The notes under the pieces: model-generated
Database searches by the model: none
What the model saw: only the letters and a program-made list of their open reading frames with translations
What the model was told of the DNA's origin: nothing
From: Kangiellaceae bacterium
GTDB taxonomy: Bacteria; Pseudomonadota; Gammaproteobacteria; Enterobacterales; Kangiellaceae
Direction: 5' to 3'
Length of the DNA: 44,371 nucleotides
Assembly: GCA_019090895.1 (NCBI GenBank)
Contig: JAHRVB010000181.1
Location: 1 to 44,371 of the forward strand
In this document: in pieces, positions 8,474 through 16,479 of the stretch
Layout: every line of letters starts with the position of its first letter
Numbering within the stretch: position 1 is the first letter of the stretch
Position numbers and translations under genes: made by a program

Positions 8474-10108
8474 ATGAATCGAAGCCTTACTCAATCCTTT
8501 CTCGACAACTTTCTAGGAAATGCGCCTGATTGGTACAAAACCACTATTGTCGCGTTCCTGGTATTAAATCCGATATTTTTGTACGTACTTGGCCCTGCAA
8601 TTGCGGGTTGGATACTCATATTGGAATTCATCTTTACCTTAGCGATGGCATTAAAATGCTATCCATTGTTACCTGGTGGACTTTTGGCAATTGAAGCTGT
8701 ATTCACTGGTCTAACATCCCCAGATACGGTCATGCATGAAATCGTTAACGCGCTTGATGTCATTCTGCTATTAATTTTTATGGTCGCGGGCATATATTTT
8801 ATGAAAAACCTGTTACTTTTCATATTTACTAAACTATTGCTGGGAGTGCGTTCAAAAGTTTTACTTTCATTAATGTTCTGTTTTGTTGCTGCATTCTTGT
8901 CCGCGTTCTTAGACGCATTGACTGTTACAGCAGTAGTCATCGCCGTCGCAGTAGGATTTTACGGAATTTATCATAAAGTAGCATCTGGAAAAAAATTCAC
9001 CTGTGAGCACGATCACGGTACCGATGAAGAAGTCAACGAATTACACCGAGAAGATTTAAATGCATTTCGTTCATTCTTAAGAAGTCTTATAATGCATGCC
9101 GCGGTTGGTACCGCTCTCGGCGGTGTTTGTACGCTTGTTGGCGAGCCGCAAAACCTACTCATAGCAGGGAAAGCAAGTTGGGAGTTTGGCGAATTCTTCC
9201 TGCGTATGGCTCCCATCACTATCCCGGTACTTGTAGCAGGACTTATGACGACAGCAGTTCTTGAAACCACAGGTTGGTTTGGCTACGGTCAAATATTACC
9301 CGAAAAAGTACGCCATGTGATGGAAGAACATGCAGAATACGAAAATGAGCGAAGAAGCACCAAAGATAAAGCAGCTCTCGTTGCTCAAGCTATCACTGGT
9401 GTTTGGCTGATAATAGCCCTTGGTTTTCATTTAGCTGATGTTGGCTTAGTAGGTTTGACAGTTATCATTTTTGCAACTGCATTTTGTGGCATCACTGAAG
9501 AACACCAAATCGGTCACGCGTTTGAGGAAGCGCTCCCTTTCACTGCTTTATTAACTGTATTTTTCGCCATCGTTGGCGTAATAGCAGACCAGTCGCTTTT
9601 CAAACCAATTACAGATTTAGTATTGGCGATGGAGGGAAATACGCAAGTTGTCATGTTCTTTATTGCCAACGGTGTTTTATCGATGATCAGTGATAATGTA
9701 TTTGTCGCGACTATCTATATTAATGAGATTGCACAGGCGGTTATTGATGGAAAAATATCAAGGGAAACCTTCGATATGTTGGCGGTTGCTATTAACACTG
9801 GTACAAATATCCCAAGTGTTGCGACTCCAAATGGTCAAGCAGCTTTCTTATTCCTTTTAACCTCTGCAATAGCGCCGTTGGTACGATTATCCTATGTAAA
9901 AATGGTCATTATGGCTTTTCCCTATACAGTGGTGATGAGCGCTGTAGGCCTTACGATGGTGATTTATAGCTTACAACCAGGAACAGAGTACTTAAGAGAT
10001 AAAGGTTTGATTACAGACCATACTGTTGAAGAACTTTGTGCTTCAATGGGCGGAAGTTGGCAAGTTGATCATTGCGTGATAGCGCAAAAGAAATCAGGTG
10101 GGCACTAA
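8474..10108 (+). CDS. nhaB: Na+/H+ antiporter NhaB
   Basis: A 544-residue inner-membrane sodium/proton antiporter that exports Na+ in exchange for protons. About a dozen hydrophobic segments are visible, with the NhaB signatures [18 protein letters not shown] near residue 16, [14 protein letters not shown] in mid-protein and [20 protein letters not shown] near the end. A cytoplasmic loop at about 168-190 is charged ([16 protein letters not shown]). It is somewhat longer than E. coli NhaB (513). AAGGA precedes the ATG. A strong rho-independent terminator follows. Confidence 0.96.
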   Translation: MNRSLTQSFLDNFLGNAPDWYKTTIVAFLVLNPIFLYVLGPAIAGWILILEFIFTLAMALKCYPLLPGGLLAIEAVFTGLTSPDTVMHEIVNALDVILLLIFMVAGIYFMKNLLLFIFTKLLLGVRSKVLLSLMFCFVAAFLSAFLDALTVTAVVIAVAVGFYGIYHKVASGKKFTCEHDHGTDEEVNELHREDLNAFRSFLRSLIMHAAVGTALGGVCTLVGEPQNLLIAGKASWEFGEFFLRMAPITIPVLVAGLMTTAVLETTGWFGYGQILPEKVRHVMEEHAEYENERRSTKDKAALVAQAITGVWLIIALGFHLADVGLVGLTVIIFATAFCGITEEHQIGHAFEEALPFTALLTVFFAIVGVIADQSLFKPITDLVLAMEGNTQVVMFFIANGVLSMISDNVFVATIYINEIAQAVIDGKISRETFDMLAVAINTGTNIPSVATPNGQAAFLFLLTSAIAPLVRLSYVKMVIMAFPYTVVMSAVGLTMVIYSLQPGTEYLRDKGLITDHTVEELCASMGGSWQVDHCVIAQKKSGGH

Positions 10109-10131
10109 GTAAATCACCTGGCATTATATTC

Positions 10132-10160
10132 AAAAGGCCACATTATTCGTGGCCTTTTTT
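10132..10160. terminator. Rho-independent terminator between nhaB and gshA
   Basis: AAAAGGCCAC (10132-10141), a 7-base loop and GTGGCCTTTT (10149-10158) form a perfect 10-bp stem with TTTTTT at its 3' end. The AAAA on the 5' side makes it usable in both directions, serving nhaB (plus) and the convergent gshA (minus). Confidence 0.9.
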
Positions 10161-10214
10161 ATTTGTGATATCCGAATCACTTTAATCCGAAAACCTTCAT
10201 CTACAGGATATTGA

Positions 10215-11771
10215 TTAACTATAATAATTATCTAAAAACGCTTCAAAACTAATTTGATCAATCGCTTCAACATCGATAGTTTTCTGGTGGGAATTTTCAG
10301 CAACTTTCATATAGTCTTTTAGTTTGTCTTGCGGTAAAGGGTTTTCAACAAACTCTTTTTTGTGCTGTTCTGAAAGAGCCATTGCATAAGGGAAAAAACC
10401 CTGACGTTTTTCCTCAATTTCTTTGACAATCCTTCCAGAATAAGTCTCATCGAGATTGGTCAATTGAAGTCTTAGCGTCTCAATGACCGTTGAATGTTCC
10501 GTTGACGAGTATGATTGATCAAGCATTTCAGCAAACGGCATTATTTCCTGCAATATATCATCAGCTATTTCAGCTAAAGGAACACAATTATTTTCAACTG
10601 TAATACACAGGTCTGGGTGACGCCCCTTAAGCACCACTCTATCAAAGTTATCGGTATTCTCTCCCATTTCTCTGGCACTAATCGGTTCTGATTTCGCGAA
10701 CAAACTACATAATAAAAAAGAATCTAAAAACGCGATCTGCGATGAATCCAGTCCTATTGGCGAGAATGGATTAATATCGAGCGCTCGGACCTCAATGTAT
10801 TCAATTCCATTTTCTTTCAACGCTTTGGTTGGCCTTTCTCCCGATACTGCAACTCGCTTAGGTCTAATGCTTCCATAAAACTCATTTTCAATTTGAAGGA
10901 TATTTGCGTTTAATTGCTGATATTCCCCCTCTTTTTTAACTCCGATATCCCGATAATAAGGATCTTCAGTACGAATCGCTTTTTCCAATGCTTCGATATA
11001 GGATTCCAGACAGTTGTAACCGACATTAAGTTTGCTTTGCACTTTGTTCTGATAACCGAGATCGCTCATTCTTAATGAAGTCGCATAATGTCCGTATCGC
11101 GTGCCTGGGACAAGTTCTTCAAGGTCAATGTTCTTGCCTTGTAAAAAACTCTCACACAACGCAGGTGATGCGCCGTAAAATAACGGAATCAACCAAGAAT
11201 ATCGAAGATAATTTCGAATCATTCCCATGTACTTCATTGAAATAAAATCTTGTAGAGACAGTTCAGATTTTTCTATCTCATAAAGTGCTTTCCAAAAGTC
11301 GTCGGGTAGCGAAAAGTTATAATGAACTCCAGCGATTGTCTGCATAAAACGTCCGTAACGGTGTCCTAACCCTTCCCGATAAACTTCTTTCATTTTTGCA
11401 CTATTGGATGAACCATAACGTGCTATCGGGATGTCTTTTTCTTCTCCCATTACACAAGGCATACTCGCCGACCACAAAATTTCGTCTCCCAAATACTGAT
11501 AACTGAATTGGTGGATTTCGTAAAGTTGTTGTAGAGGTTTCTCTCTATCGCTGGTAGCTTGTGTGATAAATTCAGGAAGCGCTTCAGAATAGTCAGTCGT
11601 AATATAAGGATTGGTGAGCGTTGAGCCTAATTCATAAGGGTGACTCTCTTGAGATAAGTAACCGTCAGGTCGTATTCTCAAGCTTTCTTTTTCAATGCCA
11701 CGTTTAATTCCTGAAAACAGTGGCGATAATTTGCGCGCGGTTTCTAGGTTAGTAATTTCGATAGGTCTCAT
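10215..11771 (-). CDS. gshA: Glutamate-cysteine ligase
   Basis: Catalyses the first and rate-limiting step of glutathione synthesis, joining glutamate and cysteine through the gamma-carboxyl with ATP. The 518-residue length and the opening GIKRGIEKESLRI are those of the gammaproteobacterial type 1 enzyme. Further signatures are ITTDYSEALPEFIT, PLFYGASPALCESF, TRYGHYATSLRMSDLGYQ and IEYIEVRALDINPFSPIG. The ATG has only a poor ribosome binding site. It is monocistronic here. A dyad TGCACC-GT-GGTGCA (11849-11862) about 80 bp upstream could be an operator. Confidence 0.95.
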   Translation of the reverse strand: MRPIEITNLETARKLSPLFSGIKRGIEKESLRIRPDGYLSQESHPYELGSTLTNPYITTDYSEALPEFITQATSDREKPLQQLYEIHQFSYQYLGDEILWSASMPCVMGEEKDIPIARYGSSNSAKMKEVYREGLGHRYGRFMQTIAGVHYNFSLPDDFWKALYEIEKSELSLQDFISMKYMGMIRNYLRYSWLIPLFYGASPALCESFLQGKNIDLEELVPGTRYGHYATSLRMSDLGYQNKVQSKLNVGYNCLESYIEALEKAIRTEDPYYRDIGVKKEGEYQQLNANILQIENEFYGSIRPKRVAVSGERPTKALKENGIEYIEVRALDINPFSPIGLDSSQIAFLDSFLLCSLFAKSEPISAREMGENTDNFDRVVLKGRHPDLCITVENNCVPLAEIADDILQEIMPFAEMLDQSYSSTEHSTVIETLRLQLTNLDETYSGRIVKEIEEKRQGFFPYAMALSEQHKKEFVENPLPQDKLKDYMKVAENSHQKTIDVEAIDQISFEAFLDNYYS

Positions 11772-11848
11772 AGGGACTCACAGGATGGTAATCTAAGTTG
11801 CAATTGGCTTCGACAATGGCATTGATATTTTAGCAGAGAAGTATTTTC

Positions 11849-11909
11849 TGCACCGTGGTGCACAATGATGCGGATTTTGTTAGATAGGGTCAAGTCCGAG
11901 TTCCTCGGA
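11849..11909. repeat. Two short dyads upstream of gshA
   Basis: TGCACC-GT-GGTGCA (11849-11862) is a compact palindrome and TCCGAG-TTC-CTCGGA (11895-11909) a small hairpin. Both lie in the 256-bp gap between gshA and the DUF2802 gene, where I see no ORF. The first is placed where a regulator of gshA could bind; no family is recognised. Confidence 0.35.
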
Positions 11910-12027
11910 GAGTGTAAGACTTAGTGACAAACTATAACTACTATTGTATTTTCAAAAGGCCACCCTGCTACTTTTAAGTATTGCTTTAAACGTTTTTTGA
12001 TTGATTATCGACTTACAGGTCTCATTT

Positions 12028-12426
12028 CTAAGCGGCTGTCCCAGAATGTCTCATTATAGCAACAAGTTCTACTTCGGCTGGTGACATTCCACAACACTCT
12101 ACGACTTCCTCGATAGTTGCACCGCGTGAAAGCAATAAACCGGCTTGTTGGTAGGTTTTTTCTTCAACGACCGGTTCATGAGCACTACCCTGCCCACTCT
12201 CTACATTCGCAATATCTTCGGCAAAGCGGTTTAGTTTTCGCCCCATACCAAGATTACCACTATTAATGGCACGAATTTCATTTTGAATTTGGCTCAGTTG
12301 ATGAGCGAGAAAACGATTTTTCTTAAAGAGATAAAAGAAGCCGATAACGGCAATAATCGAATAAGTTCCTAGAACAATAAGCAAATATCCATTACTCAGA
12401 CCACTTGCAGATAGCCACTGTGACAT
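12028..12426 (-). CDS. DUF2802 family membrane protein
   Basis: A 132-residue protein with one N-terminal transmembrane helix (about 13-35), a coiled-coil-prone stretch (about 38-75: QLSQIQNEIRAINSGNLG) and a conserved C-terminal domain. That domain (YQQAGLLLSRGATIEEVVECCGMSPAEVELVAIMR) looks like a small helical DNA-binding-like fold. DUF2802 genes commonly sit beside cheW at the end of chemotaxis/flagellar clusters, as here; the function is unknown. A strong AGAGGAG ribosome binding site precedes the ATG but is locked in a hairpin with the cheW-proximal sequence (see 12437-12475). It lies 70 bp after cheW on the same strand. Confidence 0.85.
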   Translation of the reverse strand: MSQWLSASGLSNGYLLIVLGTYSIIAVIGFFYLFKKNRFLAHQLSQIQNEIRAINSGNLGMGRKLNRFAEDIANVESGQGSAHEPVVEEKTYQQAGLLLSRGATIEEVVECCGMSPAEVELVAIMRHSGTAA

Positions 12427-12436
12427 TTCAAAATTC

Positions 12437-12475
12437 TCCTCTAACCCTTAGGCTATCTATCAAAGGGTAAGAGGA
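12437..12475 (-). promoter_or_regulatory. Hairpin sequestering the DUF2802 ribosome binding site
   Basis: Plus-strand arms TCCTCTAACCCTT (12437-12449) and AAGGGTAAGAGGA (12463-12475) are complementary at 12 of 13 positions around a 13-base loop. In the minus-strand mRNA the 3' arm contains the AGAGGA core of the ribosome binding site for the DUF2802 gene, with the ATG ten bases beyond. The cheW stop is only 21 bases before the 5' arm, so ribosomes finishing cheW could open it. There is no T-run, so it is not an intrinsic terminator. Confidence 0.6.
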
Positions 12476-12496
12476 CTGCTAGACTATCAATACTTA

Positions 12497-12991
12497 TTAA
12501 TAGTCTAAGAAATCTAACTCATCCCACTCGTCTTCACCTAACAGTTTGTTAAGATCAACTAAAATTAGTAATTCACCTTCACGGTGAGTAACACCCTGAA
12601 TAAACTTAGCAGACTCGTCATTACCCACATTGGGTGTGGAATCTATATCAGAGCGTTTTAAATAAACCACCTCTGCAACGGCATCAACTAGAATGCCGAT
12701 AACTTGCTGGTTGGTCTCTATTACAATGACTCTTGTATTATCCGTTAATTCAATGGGTGGCAAGCCAAATCTTTGACAAGTATCAATGACAGTAACGACG
12801 TTACCCCTTAAATTGATAATGCCAAGTACATAACTTGGCGCTCCGGGTACAGGCGCTATATCACTGTACCTTAGTACTTCTTGAACCTGCATGACATTAA
12901 TGCCATAAGTTTCATTGGCTAAACGAAAAGTTACCCACTGAAGTACTGCATCTTCATCGTTTTGTGCTAGTTGTTTTTCATCTGGACTCAC
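12497..12991 (-). CDS. cheW: Chemotaxis coupling protein CheW
   Basis: A 164-residue single-domain CheW, the adaptor joining chemoreceptors to the kinase CheA. The domain runs from about 18 to 155 with the hallmarks VTFRLANETYGINVMQVQEVLR, PGAPSYVLGIINLRGNVVTVID and FIQGVTHREGELLILVDLNKLL. The start is a GTG at 12991; AGGAA lies nine bases upstream and no in-frame ATG occurs near it. No cheA, receptor or flagellar gene lies in the window, so this is the end of a larger cluster or an isolated pair with DUF2802. Confidence 0.94.
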   Translation of the reverse strand: MSPDEKQLAQNDEDAVLQWVTFRLANETYGINVMQVQEVLRYSDIAPVPGAPSYVLGIINLRGNVVTVIDTCQRFGLPPIELTDNTRVIVIETNQQVIGILVDAVAEVVYLKRSDIDSTPNVGNDESAKFIQGVTHREGELLILVDLNKLLGEDEWDELDFLDY

Positions 12992-13394
12992 AACGGTAGT
13001 TTCCTATTAGTCAAATTTTTGTCAGAAATGCCAAAAACAACCGTGTAGTTGTATATAGGCAAAATGTATACCAAATTTTTGTCGAATCTATAATCAGTCA
13101 AACTATAATGGCGAAAACACATTAAATTCGGTTGAAATCAATCCAATAGCTGTCTTTAAATATAGCCAATAATTGAGAATATGTGGTCTTTTTTTGGTGA
13201 TTAACTTGCCTAATTTCACTGAGCACCACACGCAATACGAAATTAACCAAGTTTTGCTATCTCTCCCTATCACCGAAGGGGTCCTTTAATATCTAACTAG
13301 TGACAAAGCGCATTAACTAAAAAACAGAACGCTGAAGGCAGCTCTATAACCACGATATTAGCGACCTTGCGAGATTCTTATACAAAAAAGATTC
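12992..13394. other. Intergenic region between cheW and the trp promoter
   Basis: About 400 bp without a convincing ORF on either strand. It holds an exact 12-bp direct repeat CAAATTTTTGTC at 13012-13023 and 13072-13083, 60 bp apart, upstream of cheW. Two perfect TATAAT hexamers lie at 13089-13094 and 13104-13109 on the plus strand, without good -35 partners. A half-site resembling a TrpR box (TAACTAGT, 13294-13301) lies about 95 bp upstream of the trp -35 element. Confidence 0.4.
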
Positions 13395-13422
13395 TTGACA
13401 GTTCCTAATTCGAAAGTATAAA
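13395..13422 (+). promoter_or_regulatory. Promoter of the trp operon leader
   Basis: A consensus -35 TTGACA (13395-13400), 16-bp spacer and TATAAA (13417-13422). Transcription should begin at about 13428-13430, only one to three bases before the ATG of the leader peptide at 13431. No second promoter of similar quality is visible between here and aroF. Confidence 0.75.
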
Positions 13423-13430
13423 GTTGGCCT

Positions 13431-13514
13431 ATGAACAAGATTAACAAAGATACAAGTTTCGATTTATCAATCAGTTGGTGGCGATATAGCGACCGGGCGC
13501 ATGTGTTTGCATAA
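13431..13514 (+). CDS. trpL: trp operon leader peptide 1 (tandem Trp codons)
   Basis: A 27-codon ORF too short for routine gene calling. Codons 16 and 17 are adjacent TGG TGG (13476-13481) in the context SISWWRYS, strikingly like WW-R in E. coli TrpL. The stop TAA is followed 46 bases later by a perfect terminator hairpin. Stalling at the Trp codons during tryptophan shortage should prevent a pause hairpin (about 13477-13494) and free CGGGC (13494-13498) to pair with GCCCG (13563-13567) of the terminator stem. No ribosome binding site is visible, and the predicted transcription start is nearly at the ATG, so translation may be leaderless. ORF and architecture are seen; the mechanism is inferred from the known trp paradigm. 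Confidence 0.85.
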   Translation: MNKINKDTSFDLSISWWRYSDRAHVFA

Positions 13515-13560
13515 AAATTAGTTGATGAAAATAGCTAGTTTTAATCGAAACAAAGATGTA

Positions 13561-13595
13561 AAGCCCGTTAGAAACAATCTAACGGGCTTTTTTTT
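13561..13595 (+). terminator. Attenuator 1 of the trp operon
   Basis: AAGCCCGTTAGA (13561-13572), loop AACAA and TCTAACGGGCTT (13578-13589) form a perfect 12-bp stem running into eight T residues (13588-13595). It lies downstream of the trpL ORF and upstream of aroF with no other gene between, so it is a conditional terminator. A competing 5-bp GC pairing with 13494-13498 could form the antiterminator core. Confidence 0.88.
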
Positions 13596-13617
13596 GACTT
13601 TTTGCAGAGAAGACCGA

Positions 13618-13692
13618 ATGAACAATTGTTTGATAAAACTCAATGTTATTTCTTGGCGAGGCCTCTTAGGTAATGCTCGTGGGTTGGTGTGA
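13618..13692 (+). CDS. Candidate second leader peptide with one Trp codon
   Basis: A 24-codon ORF between the two terminators. It has a plausible ribosome binding site AGAGAAGA (13606-13613), better than that of trpL. Its single TGG codon (13654-13656) lies in the context VISWRGLL, echoing SISWWR of the first leader. It also has five Leu codons and no Phe or Tyr. The Trp codon is 75 bases before the second terminator, close to the 85 bases seen in the first unit. CGTGGGTT at 13678-13685, in its last codons, can pair with AACCC and ACG in the second terminator (13730-13739), as an antiterminator would. It may be a diverged duplicate of trpL; translation is unproven. Confidence 0.5.
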   Translation: MNNCLIKLNVISWRGLLGNARGLV

Positions 13693-13694
13693 AT

Positions 13695-13719
13695 AGGTAA
13701 GTGAAATAACAACTTACTT
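13695..13719 (+). repeat. Small stem-loop between leader ORF 2 and terminator 2
   Basis: AGGTAAGT (13695-13702 region) pairs with ACTTACTT (13712-13719) over about 8 bp, one a G-T wobble, around a 9-base loop. It lies where a pause or anti-antiterminator hairpin would be expected in an attenuator. Confidence 0.35.
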
Positions 13720-13728
13720 AAACAGGCT

Positions 13729-13752
13729 AAACCCGCACGAAGCGGGTTTTTT
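13729..13752 (+). terminator. Terminator/attenuator 2, just upstream of aroF
   Basis: AAACCCGC (13729-13736), loop ACGAA and GCGGGTTT (13742-13749) form a perfect 8-bp stem, with six T residues at 13747-13752. It ends about 60 bases before the aroF ATG. As the operon must be read through it, it should be conditional like attenuator 1. Confidence 0.82.
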
Positions 13753-13813
13753 ATTGGCAGTCTCCGGCCGATTACAAGATCAAAACAGCAAGTTATTCGA
13801 AAAAGGTAGCAGA

Positions 13814-14833
13814 ATGATAATTGTATTAACGCCACAATCAACAGATAAAGAAGCTAACGAAATTCTCTCTAAAATAGAAAGGGCAGGCTTGAAGCCACTC
13901 TATATGCCCGGTGTTGAACGAATCGTACTGGGCGCTTTGGGAGATGAGAGGAAATTAGCAGGGTTACAACTCGGTGCGCACCCATTTGTAGAGAGTATTA
14001 AACCGATCTTGACGAGCTATAAACAAGTCAGCAGGGAAATGCAATCCCATGACAGCCAAGTCAAATTTGGTAATAGCTCCATAGGTGGAGGGACATTTGC
14101 GGTCATTGCAGGGCCGTGTGCCATAGAGACCAAACAACAAATTAATCTGTCTGCTAAAATCGTCAAAAAATATGGCGGAATGGGATTACGTGGCGGAGCA
14201 TTTAAACCCCGTACTTCTCCCTACAGTTTTCAAGGCTTAGAGGAAGAGGGCTTAAAACTGATGAAACTGGCCGCAGCCCAAAACGATTTGCCCTGTGTCA
14301 GTGAAGTGACCGATGCATGCCACGTTGAAATGATGAGTCGCTATGTTGATGCCTTTCAAATTGGTGCGCGAAACATGCAAAATTTCGGATTACTAAAAGC
14401 AATAGGACAAATCGATAAACCTGTTATTTTAAAACGAGGCATGTCTGCGACAATCGAGGAGCTTCTTTTGGCCGCTGAATATATTTTCAATGAAGGCAAC
14501 ACTAACATCATTATTTGCGAACGAGGCATTCGAACGTTTGAGCGAGCCACTAGAAACACGCTGGATTTAGGAGCTGTTGCATATATTAAGACTAAAAGTC
14601 ATCTACCCGTTATCGTTGACCCATCACATGGCACGGGCATAAGAGAGTTGGTTAGTCCAATGGCACGAGCGGCAGCGGCCTGTGGTGCCGACGGCATCAT
14701 TGTGGAAGTTCATCATGACCCTCAAACTGCTCTTTCCGATGGTACTCAATCTTTAGATGAACAAGGATTTGAAAGCCTGATGAGAGGACTGTTACCTTTT
14801 ATATCTGCCGCCGGAAAGGTGATAGCTCAGTGA
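13814..14833 (+). CDS. aroF: 3-deoxy-7-phosphoheptulonate (DAHP) synthase, type I-beta
   Basis: Condenses phosphoenolpyruvate and erythrose-4-phosphate, the first step of aromatic biosynthesis. The ATG at 13814 is chosen because AAAGG lies seven bases upstream and it gives 339 residues, the length of the Bacillus/Thermotoga-type enzymes; a longer frame from a TTG at 13754 runs back to the end of terminator 2. Residues 1-70 form a ferredoxin-like N-terminal domain, used for feedback control in related enzymes. The barrel shows AGPCAIE, GGAFKPRTSPYSFQG, LKRGMSAT, VDPSHGTG and EVHHDP, covering metal and substrate ligands. It heads the trp operon and its stop overlaps the trpE start (GTGA), so it probably supplies chorismate for tryptophan and may be tryptophan-sensitive. 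Confidence 0.93.
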   Translation: MIIVLTPQSTDKEANEILSKIERAGLKPLYMPGVERIVLGALGDERKLAGLQLGAHPFVESIKPILTSYKQVSREMQSHDSQVKFGNSSIGGGTFAVIAGPCAIETKQQINLSAKIVKKYGGMGLRGGAFKPRTSPYSFQGLEEEGLKLMKLAAAQNDLPCVSEVTDACHVEMMSRYVDAFQIGARNMQNFGLLKAIGQIDKPVILKRGMSATIEELLLAAEYIFNEGNTNIIICERGIRTFERATRNTLDLGAVAYIKTKSHLPVIVDPSHGTGIRELVSPMARAAAACGADGIIVEVHHDPQTALSDGTQSLDEQGFESLMRGLLPFISAAGKVIAQ

Positions 14834-16479
14834 GTAAGACTTCAATAAAACCTAGCTTAAACAATAGTAATAAAGTGAAAACTCTTACTAAAATGGTGGA
14901 GTGTAACTTTAGCCCTGTCGATTTATTTAAGCAGCTTCAGCAACAAGACGACCGTTCAGGCCGGATATTATTAGAGTCCAGCGAAATAGACAGCAAGCAA
15001 CAACTTAAGAGTATTCTACTCAACAAAGCCGCGCTAAGAATAGTCTGTGAAGGAAATCGAGTGACTATCAACGCTGTTTCCCACAACGGAAAGAATGCAC
15101 TTATCTATTTGGCTGAAGTATTCGATCGTTCTATCGATACCAGGGAACCAGATTCTTGGTGCATTAAAATCGAATACCCTGAGAATACTCAAACCAATCA
15201 AGACGAAGAAACTCGTTTAAAAAGAATGACTCCGATAGATAGTTTAAGAACTATTCACAGAGCATTCAAAAGTGAACAGGGTAACCAGTACTCTGTTTTC
15301 TTGGCTGGTCTATTTTCATTTGATTTAATTGCCACCTTTGAAAATTTACCTAAAGTAAAGCAAGGTATCAACACTTGTCCTGACTTCGTTTTTTATTTAG
15401 CAGAAGACTTGGTTGTTTTTGACCATCAGTTTCAAAGAGCGAGTATCGTGACCAATGTATTTTCAGGCCATGAAAGTCAAAAACATTATTTCGAACAATC
15501 AAGGCGAATTCAACAAACAGAAGAAACCATCAGCGGGTTGAAGAAACATTCAAATTCGATACGAAACGCCCCCCCCACTTCAAAACAGAAACTCTTATTG
15601 GACAAGGTTGAGTGTGACCTATCCGATCAGCAATATTGCGAGATTGTAACGAATTTAAAACAAGAAATTGTAGCCGGGAATATCTTTCAAGTTGTACCAT
15701 CACGGAGTTTTTCAATACCGTGCAGTGACGAAGTTTTAAGTTATCAAAAATTGAAAGAAACCAACCCAAGTCCCTATATGTTCTTTATGCAGGACCAAGA
15801 TTTCTCGATCTTTGGAGCCTCTCCTGAAAGTGCTCTTAAGTTTAATAGCAAAGATCGTAAAGTTGATCTTTATCCGATTGCAGGTACAAGACAACGAGGT
15901 AAGTTTCCAGACGGCTCAATCGATCATGATTTAGATAAGCGCTATGAAACCGACCTAAAACTAGACCAAAAAGAAATATCAGAACATCTAATGTTGGTCG
16001 ATCTTGCTCGAAATGATATTGCTCGAATATCCGATTCTGGCAGTGTATTTATTCCCCGATTGCTAGAAATCGATCGTTACTCACAGGTCATGCATTTAGT
16101 TTCATGTGTAGAAGGTAAACTTAATAACGACCTAGATTGCTTCCATGCCTACCAAGCCTGCATGAACATGGGCACTCTTACCGGAGCACCGAAAATAAAA
16201 GCCTCTTCATTAGTGAGATTAACCGAGAAAACGAGAAGAGGTAGTTATGGCGGCGCCGTTGGTTACATCAATACTGATGGTGATATGGACACATGCATTG
16301 TCATAAGAAGTGCATATTTCAAAGATTCTGTCGCCCATGTTCAAGCGGGCGCAGGCATTGTTTATGACTCAGTACCGCAACTGGAAGCAGAGGAAACTCG
16401 TAACAAAGCGAATGCCGTTTTGTTAGCAATAAGCATGGCGAATGAAGAAATACGACAAAATGGAGATTCGAATGAATAA
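14830..16479 (+). CDS. trpE: Anthranilate synthase component I
   Basis: Converts chorismate to anthranilate with ammonia delivered by TrpG. The start is a GTG at 14830 in a GTGA overlap with the aroF stop, with AAAGG about ten bases upstream. At 549 residues it resembles the enterobacterial type. The feedback motif LLES-x10-S is intact (Leu47 to Ser50 and Ser61), so tryptophan inhibition is expected. The catalytic half carries HLMLVDLARND, MNMGTLTGAPKIKA, RRGSYGGAVGY and QAGAGIVYDSVP. trpG begins within its last codons. Confidence 0.96.
   Translation: MSKTSIKPSLNNSNKVKTLTKMVECNFSPVDLFKQLQQQDDRSGRILLESSEIDSKQQLKSILLNKAALRIVCEGNRVTINAVSHNGKNALIYLAEVFDRSIDTREPDSWCIKIEYPENTQTNQDEETRLKRMTPIDSLRTIHRAFKSEQGNQYSVFLAGLFSFDLIATFENLPKVKQGINTCPDFVFYLAEDLVVFDHQFQRASIVTNVFSGHESQKHYFEQSRRIQQTEETISGLKKHSNSIRNAPPTSKQKLLLDKVECDLSDQQYCEIVTNLKQEIVAGNIFQVVPSRSFSIPCSDEVLSYQKLKETNPSPYMFFMQDQDFSIFGASPESALKFNSKDRKVDLYPIAGTRQRGKFPDGSIDHDLDKRYETDLKLDQKEISEHLMLVDLARNDIARISDSGSVFIPRLLEIDRYSQVMHLVSCVEGKLNNDLDCFHAYQACMNMGTLTGAPKIKASSLVRLTEKTRRGSYGGAVGYINTDGDMDTCIVIRSAYFKDSVAHVQAGAGIVYDSVPQLEAEETRNKANAVLLAISMANEEIRQNGDSNE

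Noticed and set aside
13181..13204. A 7-codon ORF (MWSFFGD) as an upstream leader peptide
   Set aside because: No terminator or promoter follows in the right place, and it is 190 bp upstream of the real trp promoter.
13294..13301. TAACTAGT as a TrpR operator
   Set aside because: Only half of the palindrome is present and it lies about 95 bp upstream of the -35 element.
13673..13696. A 7-codon ORF with one Trp (MLVGWCE) before terminator 2
   Set aside because: It lies inside the longer ORF 13618-13692 in another frame, and the AGG before it is too close to its ATG.
13754..13813. N-terminal extension of the DAHP synthase from a TTG
   Set aside because: It begins directly at the T-run of terminator 2, lacks a ribosome binding site and adds residues not found in the family.
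13518..13841. A 107-codon minus-strand ORF across the trp leader
   Set aside because: It overlaps both attenuator hairpins and leader ORF 2, and its product has no domain; it is a shadow of the leader.
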